In this document: positions 27,401 to 36,700 of the stretch, in pieces | Position numbering within the stretch: position 1 is the first letter of the stretch | How the letters are laid out: the number at the start of each line of letters is the position of its first letter | Source: Tubulanus polymorphus | Taxonomy: Eukaryota; Nemertea; Palaeonemertea; Tubulaniformes; Tubulanidae | Assembly (NCBI RefSeq): GCF_964204645.1 | Contig: NC_134026.1 | Span: 20,354,650 to 20,418,649 of the forward strand | Length of the DNA stretch: 64,000 nucleotides | Direction of reading: 5' to 3' | The notes under the pieces: model-generated | What the model was told of the DNA's origin: nothing | Seen by the model: the letters and a program-made list of their open reading frames with translations, nothing else | The model's database searches: none | Program-made: the position numbers and the translations under genes

Positions 27401-29387
27401 CTTTTAGAGAAAATTGGACGTTTTTTTTCGTTTTGGCGTTCTGGCGTTCTGGCGCCCTCATTTACATACCAGGAATTTTACGCTATGGCCCTTATCAGCC
27501 ACCATAGTCTCTTGATCACGTCAACCAGTTAACGAATAAAAAACCCACAGTATCTATAGAAACAGTTTATTTCCTTAAAGTTTCGAGGTTAAAACTAAAC
27601 CTCATCTTCAGAGGTGCAAAAATACAATAATCGTTTATTTATTCTATTCTTTTGTACCTCTGAAGATGAGGTTTAGTTTTAATCTAGAAACTGTAAGGAA
27701 ATGAACTGTTTCTACAGATACTGTGGGTTTTTATTCGTTAACTCATCATTGAGATTCATATCAGTACGCAGTCACGTCAACCAGTGGTGTAAGATGATAC
27801 CCTAGTGAACTTAACTTACCGCTGGGAAGGCGACGTTGTCTGAAATGCGTTTAACGAAAATTGGTTTCAATTCAAGATTGACGTCTTTCGATGTCGGGAA
27901 TTGATCGGACGACAAGTGATCAGGTAATGACGATCCCACCTGTAAAATATGATAGATGATGGTGTATTGAAACCGTGTTTAACTAAAACTCCATTTGAAT
28001 TTGACAGATTTCTGATATTCTCAATCTTCGGCCGATATGACATATTCTATTGGCGTTATAGATTGACGCGAAAATTATGCGAATTATAAATCAGAACATT
28101 GATCAAATAGATCAATATTCGTATCTCTGGATTTAGCACTTTTTTGCAGTCTAATCACTGCATTCCGCTAGATGGCACACTGGTACTACGACACTTGATT
28201 TTAAGAAACCGATTACGGATGCAATTTGCATACTGATATGCGTGACGTCACGGATGAATATGCCGAATTAACAACTGTGGCTGATTTAGGGCGAGAAACC
28301 CGCTGAAAAATACTTTTTAGACCGAGTATGCCATCCTTCGATTGATGCTTAGTCTGGTTTACCCATTTACTGTATTTCTTTTCTAGCACAAATACTTGTC
28401 TTGTGAATGAAGCCCTGGGACTTAATTCTGATTGACGTGAGGCTTACGTACTTTTCTCTTGTAATTCTGGTATTCTATATCAACTTTAAGTTTGAGTTGG
28501 TAGCCGCTGTTGATGAGGTGCTCCAGTGCAGCAGACCTACACACGGCTCTCGGTTTAGGTCTGTTTTTCTTGTTTTTTCCGAGGCGTCGTGGTTTGTTTT
28601 TGTTGGCGTTTTTCTTCTTGCCAGCATTTGTGACACGAGTGGAAACGCCCGCGCGCCTCATTCGAACGTTCATCGAGGATGATAGCCCGCCGTCGTTGAT
28701 ATTATTCATTGCCGCAGCGCTGGTCGTGCTCAAACCAGATGTCGCCGCGGCAGACGAAGTCACTGGTACGGCTAGGGCTGCTTGGTTGACGTAATAGATA
28801 GTCACCAGCAGCCAGATAATAGAATGTAGTATGGATGTGGCTGCAAAACAATTAATCAAAATACAGCAACGTAAAAACTACACGGTCATATCAATGCACA
28901 CGATTGACTGGGCTCTTATCTCGAAAATTGACGTTTTTATCAGTAGATACGTATAAGCTGAGCAAATAGTACAAAACATTTTTAAACATTAGTGGAAACA
29001 ACCAGAACTCCCAGTCAATAAGTATATATGAGCTGAGATGTTACTATGAAAGTCAAAATTATGATCGAAATGAAATCTAGAAATGACAAAATACAGATAA
29101 ATAGTAGCGCCCAAAATCAGTCAACATTGCCTAAAGTGATACTTAAAAGACATTTAGATGCACGTTGCTAGCTATGTTAAGTCCGAAACAATTTAATGAC
29201 ATGCATGGCGCCGATTCGTGCAGCAAAATCGAGATATTCTTTCACGACCAGGAAACGCTTCTTGGTGCCTGGATCGGTCATCTGTTTCCTGGGATATTTT
29301 GTACGATCGATATGTGTATACCATGTTTATCGTGCGCTGATACGAAAATGTATATGTATTGTAGTGCTTACCTGGTTGTTGTAACAT
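24449..29387 (-). CDS. putative secreted four-helix cytokine-like protein
   Basis: Five coding exons on the minus strand: 29387-29372 (16 nt, phase 1), 28840-28452, 27939-27820, 25307-25077 and 24634-24449. The last three introns are phase 0. They give 313 residues. The start is MLQQPATSILHSIIWLLVTI, a signal peptide ending near AALA. A Ser/Thr/Ala linker follows, then a very basic stretch with RMRR and KPRR (possible furin sites), then about 210 residues predicted mostly helical. Helix A starts AVCRSAALEHLINSGYQLKL, followed by a long loop. Helix B contains ILKQEANKLKTLESAMANAE. Helix C starts NWHQDCSRIQQTASRKIYSI. Helix D contains YIYNLRFLEHMAEYVSDIFF. Four Cys (AVCRS, RVCREN, HQDCS, NVRC-stop) could form two disulfides. 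Helix layout, short first exon and 1-0-0-0 phases resemble IL-6/G-CSF genes. Sequence identity to any known cytokine is not obvious, so the family is inferred; the secreted helical nature is better supported. Confidence 0.72.
24817..24963 (-). mobile_element. short inverted-arm element carrying a hammerhead-like core
   Basis: Left end GTTACCAAGCAGAAATCCAC and right end GTGGCTTTTTACTTAGTAAC are imperfect inverted repeats. It lies in intron 4 of the cytokine-like gene. It shares design, but little sequence outside the ribozyme core, with the element at 27528-27742. Resembles short Penelope- or retrozyme-related pieces. Confidence 0.55.
24855..24900 (-). ncRNA. hammerhead-ribozyme-like core, sense in intron 4
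   Basis: Minus-strand order is CTGATGA (24893-24887), a stem II of seven pairs GGAGTTT/AAACTTC with one G-U and the loop AGAA, then GAAAC (24867-24863). The conserved CUGANGA and GAAA boxes and helix II are all present. Helix III and the cleavage triplet are not clear (CTCTCAGAC follows), so self-cleavage is doubtful. It has the same orientation as the host gene. Confidence 0.5.
24994..25059. repeat. (GTTAA)n pentanucleotide microsatellite
   Basis: About 13 tandem copies of GTTAA. It starts 17 nt inside the 5' splice site of intron 4 of the cytokine-like gene, so on the transcript it reads as (UUAAC)n just past the donor. Confidence 0.95.
25368..27506. mobile_element. 2.1 kb foldback element with palindromic tandem array
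   Basis: Left end TATGGTGGCTGATAAGGGCC and right end GGCCCTTATCAGCCACCATA are exact inverted repeats extending over 100 bp. GTCTCT flanks both sides (25362-25367, 27507-27512) as a target duplication. A second left end begins at 26144, so the element contains a partial copy of itself. The interior is built of short palindromes, TTTTGGCGCGCCAAAA and TTTTGGCG-CCCCC-GCCAAAA. Between 26251 and 26830 a 144-bp unit repeats four times. Orientation flips near 27080. Because 144 is a multiple of 3, long false open frames (up to 357 codons) appear on both strands. Lies in intron 3 of the cytokine-like gene. No transposase is present. Confidence 0.9.
27571..27616 (-). ncRNA. hammerhead-ribozyme-like core, sense in intron 3
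   Basis: On the minus strand: CCT (helix I), CTGAAGA (27611-27605), a perfect 6-bp helix II GAGGTT/AACCTC with a 7-nt loop, then GAAAC (27584-27580), TTTA and AGG (helix I partner). Position 7 of the core is variable in hammerheads, so CUGAAGA fits CUGANGA. Helix III is at best minimal, as in Penelope-element hammerheads, which act as dimers. Sense to the host gene. Confidence 0.6.
27655..27700 (+). ncRNA. degenerate hammerhead-like core in the right arm
   Basis: CTGAAGA at 27660-27666 and GAAAC at 27687-27691, with helix II GAGGTT/AATCTA weakened by one G-U and one mismatch, then TGTA and AGG. It is the inverted partner of the better preserved core at 27571-27616. Confidence 0.4.
28165..28178 (+). 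promoter_or_regulatory. CTCF-like motif in intron 2 of the cytokine-like gene
   Basis: CCGCTAGATGGCAC matches the bilaterian CTCF core CCASYAGRKGGCRS at 13 of 14 positions. Binding is not shown. Confidence 0.3.
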
Positions 29388-29484
29388 ATTTGCAGCAGCG
29401 TGGAAGCTCGCGGTCCAGATTTGCGATCAAGTGTGCATACCGGACGATTTTTGCCATTTTATCCATCCTGACCAAATGACGACA

Positions 29485-29517
29485 CGGAAAATTTCGACGT
29501 CAGATCTGGGATTTTCC
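29485..29517 (-). promoter_or_regulatory. kappaB-CRE-kappaB cluster upstream of cytokine-like gene
   Basis: GGGATTTTCC at 29508-29517 is a perfect GGGRNWYYCC NF-kappaB site. GGAAAATTTC at 29486-29495 is a second kappaB-like word facing the opposite way. Between them CGACGTCA (29495-29502) is a CRE/ATF-like site. The cluster starts about 100 bp upstream of the start codon at 29387. A TATA-like GATAAAAT on the minus strand (29463-29456) would place transcription start near 29430, downstream of the out-of-frame ATGs at about 29465. The layout suits an immune-inducible promoter; activity is inferred. Confidence 0.5.
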
Positions 29518-32500
29518 GTCGATTTGTTTATTATTGACCATTCCCGTATCTGGGGTTTCTTGATCTTAGGCAATTAGCGCGCGTTTGGGGCACTATCGAA
29601 TCTGAAATCGCGGACGAGGGGTTTTTAACAGGTAAAAGCTGTAAGAAAATGCATGCGGAAGTTACATGAATGGTGTTTTTGTGTATGAAATTATGACAAT
29701 CATCTATGACAATGGCGATGCGGAAGTGATACGCGTCGTATAGTTAGTACTAATTAATCTAATTTCCACGAGCAAATCCAATTAAATGCGACGACCGGAA
29801 AATCAGTTCTGTTTAAGCTATAATAATCAGAATTTCCCATTCTAAAGTGAACTTTGTATGGCGCGATGAAAGGCCCAATTCGATATGACCGAGTCGTTTA
29901 GATGGTATATCCACAAAATCGATTATTTCCGTTAATCGAAAAAAAAGAAACATCATAACTAATCGATGACAGTAAAACGTGATTCATAAAACGGAGTTCG
30001 TTCGTTCTCCAGTTTTTCTCTTTTAACGTTAAGGAACTTTGGCAATGTAGAAATACAACGACGGATGAAATAGTGTTTCTCGTACGTAAGTAGGAGGAGT
30101 AAGTAAATATCGAATGTTATTTCAATTGATACATCGTGTCATCTCACTTGTCAGTAATTTACATTTTCGAAGTAAGTAACGTATATTTTTCACCATGAAT
30201 GTGTACAAAATCAATAATAGTAAATTCAATCAGAAGCAATCGGGTACATATTCAGATGACAGCAGCCTGAGCAGAGCCACCACATGCTGTGTATCCAATA
30301 GGATATACAGACTCCCTGACAAAACACGACACGAAAAAAAAGACGAAAAGAATTGGAAAGGGATGCATTGATGAAAAATTTAGATAAAGTAGCGGAATGA
30401 GCTAACAGTTGCATCAGATGTCATTAGAGCCGATTAGCTCATATGGGCGCACACCTGGTGCCCACGACGTGTGGACGGTTTTGTTCACCATAGGTCTATT
30501 TCCTCGTTGTTCGTATCGGAAAAGATGAAAAAAAGAATATCTATCGAAGTGACTCGGTGATCAAAATTAAAAAAGAAAGAAAAACATCATCCGTGATCGC
30601 ATTCAAATCCCAATCTTTACGCCAGTTTTTTAGGACCTTATTTGCGGCATATGAAGAAATCATTCGAATATTCAATGTTAATGAGTCGTAAACAAGTTTG
30701 CCCCGAGGTGAAATGTGCCATTAGTTTTTCTGTTTACGCCTGTGAAATTCAGTACGTCGTTCACCGACAGCGCGTAACTATAATGCAATACGAAGAGTTT
30801 GATATCTTAATAGTTTAAGACGTGATAATGGCTAATGGATTTATTGAATGGGTTAAGTGTTGTCTTTTGAATATGTATGTATTATTCGTCAAAACGAAAT
30901 GCCAATTAAAGAAGACAATGTTGATAGTAAATAGACCAGAAAGAAGCTTTCGTTTTATACGAATGAAATTTCGAATCGAGTTTAAAAACGGCCGTTTCTT
31001 TTCTTAATCTACGCGTTGACCACATTGTAAGACGCACGCCATTCGATTCTAATCCTGTCAAGAATGACGGTGTTGTACTAATCGCGTCGTTAATCTCGGA
31101 GCGATTGTAGCGCCCCCCGTGGAATATATACCGGTGGGAAAAATCGTTCGAACGGAACGGTTACGGCGAAAACAATAACGACACTAAAACACGTTTCATG
31201 TCCCCGAAAAGTATTCTGCATTAACATATTATTATGTATTTAATATGTCCACTGTGTACGCTTTAAATCTATGATCAACGTTCTGTGTTTACCGGTAAAG
31301 CTTGCGTCGTCGTTATCATAGTTGGATTTATTCGGGGAGTTAGGAATTCGGCGGAGAAAACAACATGAACAAAACCCGAACTCTCCCGATTCAAACTGCG
31401 GGATGCTGCGAAAAAAGATACAACAGCGTTTTATCACGTAAACAGTAGCGTTGAATTATCTCTACGCACACACGTCTGGTGTGGTGGCTGTATCGGAATA
31501 TGGTGCTTCTACCCGAGCTGAACAAACAGCCTGGACTTGTTGCCATGGCGCAGGTGGAACAGGACGAAAGGTATGAGCTCGTCTATCATCATTCATTCGG
31601 TGAAAAATACGATTGCATTCGAGCGACTTTTTTCAGACGATGAAGCAGGCTACACGCCCGTAGCCAGAATTTTGAAAAATTTGTGCTTTTTTGAGACGAA
31701 CGCAACTTTGTTGTTTGATCTATGAATAGGGATTGAGCCTGTTGTTTATTTGTTTGGTAGATTTCTTTTGATTTTTGTTTTGATCTAGTGTACCTTACAA
31801 ACCCACCACACCTACCGGGTGCGAAGCAGGGGTTTGATTTTGAAATCGAAAATTGAAGTACAGATATAGTTGTGTGATCGGCGGTCGAGTTTACAGATTT
31901 CCTGTTTAAATCGAAGTAAATAATTTTAAATTCGGTTCTGGTTCATTCAAACAATCTTCCAACCTGTCTGTACCGGTAAGCCACTGATAGGGTTTATCTT
32001 GTTAATGAGGCACATTTTATCACACGATACGTGTTATCGATATTGAAAGGCTTCATTGAATTATATTCGAAATGATACTATCATCATCATTTACTTCTAT
32101 TGAATCCTAAATCCCAGCCCTGACAACCGCCTCGATATATGCACGGACGTATAAACCACATGTAGGATGCTAGATAATTTTTTCATTGTAGAATAGAATG
32201 AAATACGTAATATGATGTAATGTCTTGTCTGATGTGCTAAAACGGAATGACTATTCCCATTCATAGGACGATTTTTCTGTAGGGATATAAACTTTTGTTT
32301 TGATATCAATATATGACTATAAAACGTGACCGACGGGCCATTAAGCTTGTCATTTCGGTTTCACGGGGGAATTAGAATAATTATTGTAATGGTAAATTGG
32401 GTACCTATAATACAGCTCACGGGACCGCAAGCTAATCAAATACCCCATATACCCGTGTAATGGCGACGCTCTGACAAATTAAGGATATGTTTTAGAATAT

Positions 32501-32864
32501 TTTATTTTTGAACGTGTGGCCTGTCAGAATGATCTGTGTACAGTGAATACCGATGACCGTTGCTTGAAAGGAGTTCATTGTGCACCGAAGTCATAAAATG
32601 AACCAATTTTACATGATTTGTTTTAATAAAACGTAGGCTAGCTCGAATATTAATCCGCCTATAAACATTTAGAAAACGAATTAAGCTGATGAGAAAAAAT
32701 AAGACAATAAAGTGATGTTGCACGCATGTCCCCATCAATACAGAGAATTGTATATTCTGACGTGAGAACAATAATACGGGTTATGTTCACCCGGGAGAAA
32801 TAGTAAAAATGTGCTTTTTTAATTTGGGAATACACCGACATATGTACGATAGAATCTGCAGTTT

Positions 32865-33090
32865 AAAACCCACTATATACAGAATTTAAAAGAATAAAAA
32901 TGAATATTGTTTATCAAGAATGGAAAGCAAAATGCACGACGTTTCGAACTCTCAATAGAGATCATCGTCAGTAGCTGTCTCACACATAACGATGATCTCA
33001 AGTGAGAGTTTGAAACGTCGCGTATTTTGATTTTGATTCTTGTTAAATAAAATTTGTTTTTAATCTGTTAAATTCTATGGCGGGTTTTAA
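32865..33090. mobile_element. inverted-arm element with hammerhead-like core
   Basis: Arms begin AAACCCACTATATACAGAA and end TCTATGGCGGGTTTTAAAC. Inner arms carry GACGTTTCGAACTCTC on the left and GAGAGTTTGAAACGTC on the right. General design is that of the 27528-27742 element. Confidence 0.5.
32930..32975 (-). ncRNA. hammerhead-ribozyme-like core (intergenic)
   Basis: Minus strand: CTGACGA (32971-32965), helix II with six of seven pairs and loop ATTG, then GAAACGTC followed by GTGC. The ACGU after GAA is self-complementary, the minimal helix III expected of dimer-acting Penelope-type hammerheads, and GUC is the favoured cleavage triplet. Helix I partners are not evident. Confidence 0.5.
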
Positions 33091-33098
33091 ACTTATCA

Positions 33099-33348
33099 AG
33101 CGCGGATCCAGGGTTGTTTCCAGGAGGGGGTTCACAAAAAAGTTAATGTTTAACTGCCAACTAAAATCTGTAATGATAGGGGGCCTATACGGCATATTAT
33201 TTGGCCAATGGTTAAGATGATATTGTACCGATATGCAGTACTGTCCGCATTTGTCTTGAGTACATTACTTCAAGAAAACGATTTAAAAATTTTTGGTAGC
33301 TGAGCACCCTGAAACCCCCCTCTTACATCTGTTCTCCACGTCACAGTG
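33099..33348. repeat. GC-ended repeat, probable MITE relic
   Basis: Left GCGCGGATCCAGGGTTGTTT followed by GGGGGTTCA; right GAGCACCCTGAAACCCCCCT. Ends are only loosely complementary. A related left-end word (GCGCGGATCCAGGATTG) occurs near 13902. Confidence 0.4.
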
Positions 33349-33730
33349 TGGCTATTCTACTATGATAAAAATCTTATTTCATGATAAAATGCCCAAAAAA
33401 ATTTCAGGCAAAGCTCATTTTAGATGTGGAACAATGAATTTTGATTGTGAATAACGGTATATCCGAGAAAACAGCATGCAACTTCATTATCATACATTTA
33501 CGAACATGTAACTTTTCATTCTTGCGTCACAATTGCGCGATCAATCATTGAAAAGATTTTAAACCATCGGCTCCCGCAGCGCGGATATTGTAACTATAAA
33601 TGTACATATCGTTATTACATAATTAAACTTAGGCCCAGCCGGATTTAAATCAGCCTTGGTATTACATTCGTTGTCGCTTTCAAATAAGCTCGTATAGGCC
33701 TACATTTAATTAGATCATTTGCGGTGGATC

Positions 33731-36700
33731 ATGGATAAATGTTTAGATATGACGGCGAAGCTGGAAGGACCATTTCTACCTAAGCTAAACAATAATTTTA
33801 ATTGCGGATCCGAAAAAAGTTTATGTATAAATCTGGCAGCGTTGAAGGCAAATCTGTCAAGATCACAGTCCTCAAGACCATCACCGAAAAGTGGTCGTCC
33901 GACGCGGGCGATCGCGTCATATGAAAATATAAAAAAATACTTGGAAAATAGCCGATCTTGATGAATTTCTTCTACATTTAACAAGGTAACAAAAGTTGAA
34001 CAAGAAACGGTTTTTATTCGTAAGTTAGCGACGATCTTGATGAATTTCTTCTACCTTTAACAAGGTAACAAAAGTTGAACAAGAAACGGTTTTTATTCGT
34101 AAGTTAGCGATGATCTTGATGAATTTCTTCTACATTTAACAAGGTAACAAAAGTTGAACAAGAAACAGTTTTTATTCGTAAGTTAGCGATGATCTTGATG
34201 AATTTCTTCTACATTTAACAAGGTAACAAACGTTGAACAAGAAACGGTTTTTATTCGTAAGTTAGCGATGATCTTGATGAATTTCTTCTACATTCAACAA
34301 TGTAACAAAAGTTGAACAAGAAACTGTCTTTATTCGTAAGTTAGCGACGATCTTGATGAATTTCCTCTACATTTAACAAGGAAACAAAAGTTGAACAAGA
34401 AACGGTTTTTATTCGTAAGTTAGCGACGATCTTGATGAATTTCTTCTACCTTTAACAAGGTAACAAAAGTTGAACAAAAAACGGTTTTTATTCGTTAGTT
34501 AGCAAACACTATCATGCTTTTAAACGTATCAACCATAGTAAATGTATAAGATGGTGTAAGCAAGACGAATTTAATGAATCCTCTGATAACATTGAGCATA
34601 TGAAACAAATTAAGCCGTAACTATTCTGTTATTGAAGACATGATTATCAACTGTACACGTATTTTGTTCACGTATTGACGCCGTAAAAACCGTCACAACA
34701 TTGATACCCAAGTATGCCAAGGGGTTCTGTGTTAGTCGATGTGCGTCATCAATATTGGCGTTTCAAAATAACGATAACAATTATTGTGAATTTTGGTGCA
34801 ATTGAATGTATTTCATAACTCTTATTCTACTTTTGATGAATTTTAATGATAATCTGAGAGGATGTGCACTACGTCGTCAATAAATCGGGGTTAGACTGGT
34901 TACCGGTGATTTCAATTCAATTATCGATATACTCAATATAAATCAAATCCAAAATAACTTGAACGATCCTTAATGTAATGTAATATTATCGTTTTTCGTA
35001 AATAAAAACCTTTTAGAACTTGCCATTGAGCAATTCTTCATAAATCGTCTTTATGGAAATAGGCACAAGTAGACTGTAACATAGTAAGTATACATCATCA
35101 AAAAGAATTGAGTTTAATGATATCATACGTCTCGTTTCATTTTCCAGTCTTGAAAAAGCTACACGACAAAACGATGGCTCTTACGCTCTCCCCCCGATGA
35201 AACCGAGACACACCGATGACGACGAAGACGACGAATCTGTGACAAAAAATCAGAATGACGCCTACGATCACGACGACAGGAACGCTCGATTCGGTGGTCC
35301 GGGAAAGGGTAACCCTAATCTACGGAAGCCCGGTTCGTGGCCGAGCTCAACTCCTGAAAGATCGGGTATGTGGTAGAATTTTCAGTTTCTACGTCGCGTA
35401 CCGAACGGATGGCGTTTGTTTGAATTATGGACACTTCAGTCTCATTGAAATGGTTATTCTATGTCTAATCCCAAAGGTTTACTGAAATTCTGAACGGAAA
35501 ATTCCTTATTTGGTTTTGATTCGTTTTACAGGAAAGGCAACGTCTCATCGGCCCGGTTCGGCTCCACATCGGCGTCAAGCGGCCAGTCACCATAGGAACC
35601 GGAATAATCTCGTTAACGACGCTAACAAACGAGGTAATAATTCTACAACGACTGTCGTTTAAGATTAAGGCTTCGGGTGGCTTAGAATAGATTTGTTTAC
35701 TTCAATAATACGTCTATTAAATTTTCACAAGCAGCAATTATTTACGCTACACCTAAGAGTATATATACTCACCACGATGAACAAGTTTATGTAAAGTTGA
35801 ATATCTTTATTTACTAGCTGGTTAGGAAAATAGTCTTTTAAGTGCCTAAATGCAACCGGTTTTTCGATTTTCCTGGTTAAATAAACTGGCCCGGTACATA
35901 CGTCAAATAAACGTTTCAATTGGAGGGTTAAGTGGCATTTACAAGGTGAGGAATTGATAAGAAACATTTAGTTCGACAGCGGCCGAAATAAATTGTCGTA
36001 AATCGGGGACAAATTCCGACACATTACTTGGAATCAACAATACTAAATACATATAAAAAGGGCGTAGGATTTTTTAAATCTAAATCTAGCTTTGCAATTC
36101 AAAAAAACATGTATCATATGATTTAAGCCCTTTCTGATCTAAACGAAATAACAGAATAAGTGTTCATAAATCTTCATGGCTGTATACTGCATTTCATTTT
36201 TTACGTTTGTATTTTTCCCTCATTTTGTGTTCTGGCAGCAATTTACCATTAGATTACCTTCTTTCGGTGAAAATCTTTTGGCCTCTGTTTCGAGTTTTCG
36301 TCATTTTTTTCCCACAAAAGGCAGATCAGCTCAGCCCAGGTTATATAACACAGGGAACGAACTACGAACTGAGAAAAAAATATTCTCGTAAAAAGCGCTG
36401 TTTATCCAGTAAATCAATCCTTCGAATTTCCAGATTTTCTCATTCGGGCCGAAATTGATTGAAAATTACTTTGTTTCATACGTTTATATCGGTCTATTTA
36501 GATACGCCTGGATTTACATTCTTGCTCGTATCAACACATCTTTTTCAGCGACAAATTTTAAAGGGAAACAAACAAATAGTTATGGCAGAAAAACGAACAA
36601 TTTCTCGAACGGCAAAATACAGCAATATGAAGTCGCAAGGTAAGATAATAGATCGCATACACTGATCTTTCAAGAGGCATTATTTAGTTGGCTATCAAAA

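Larger units (their letters stand above)
27528..27742. mobile_element. inverted-arm element with two hammerhead-like cores
   Basis: Arms start GTTAACGAATAAAAAACCCA and end TGGGTTTTTATTCGTTAAC, with about 90 bp of imperfect inverted repeat. Each arm has a hammerhead-like core. The 13-14 bp word TCACGTCAACCAGT occurs at 27516-27529 and again at 27772-27785, which looks like a long target-site duplication including a 29-bp tail after the right arm. Long variable duplications fit target-primed retrotransposition (Penelope-like) better than a cut-and-paste transposon. It is in intron 3 of the cytokine-like gene. Confidence 0.65.
29518..33730. other. gap between divergent cytokine-like and coiled-coil genes
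   Basis: No gene is established. 31545-31570 could be a short first coding exon (ATGGCGCAGGTGGAACAGGA, then a GTATGA donor, good start context), but it does not join in phase to the 33731 exon. A CTCF-like word lies on the minus strand at 31106-31122. Also here are a hammerhead-bearing element (about 32865-33090) and a GC-ended repeat (about 33099-33348). Confidence 0.5.

Noticed and set aside
25407-27532. Open frames up to 357 codons with FGAPAKTN/WRGRQNESS repeats on both strands
   Set aside because: They arise because the 144-bp unit of the foldback element is a multiple of 3 and contains no stops in several frames. The region lies inside an intron, and the frames occur on both strands at once.
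28422-28859. Cytokine-like protein starting MINCFAATS in exon 2
   Set aside because: The putative start is TTG and lies across a TTTTGCAG acceptor. The 16-nt first exon at 29387-29372 supplies an ATG in phase.
29400-29467. Upstream ATG (MDKMAK...) as the cytokine-like start
   Set aside because: It is out of phase with exon 2 and lies at or upstream of the likely TATA-like box, so it is probably not in the mRNA.
31545-31570. Short first coding exon (ATGGCGCAGGTGG...)
   Set aside because: Start context and donor are good, but its phase does not match the next plausible exon at 33731, and no other partner was found.
33954-34505. CRISPR-like or satellite array with spacers
   Set aside because: Units are contiguous 79-bp repeats with no unique spacers, in an animal genome; a simple tandem repeat.
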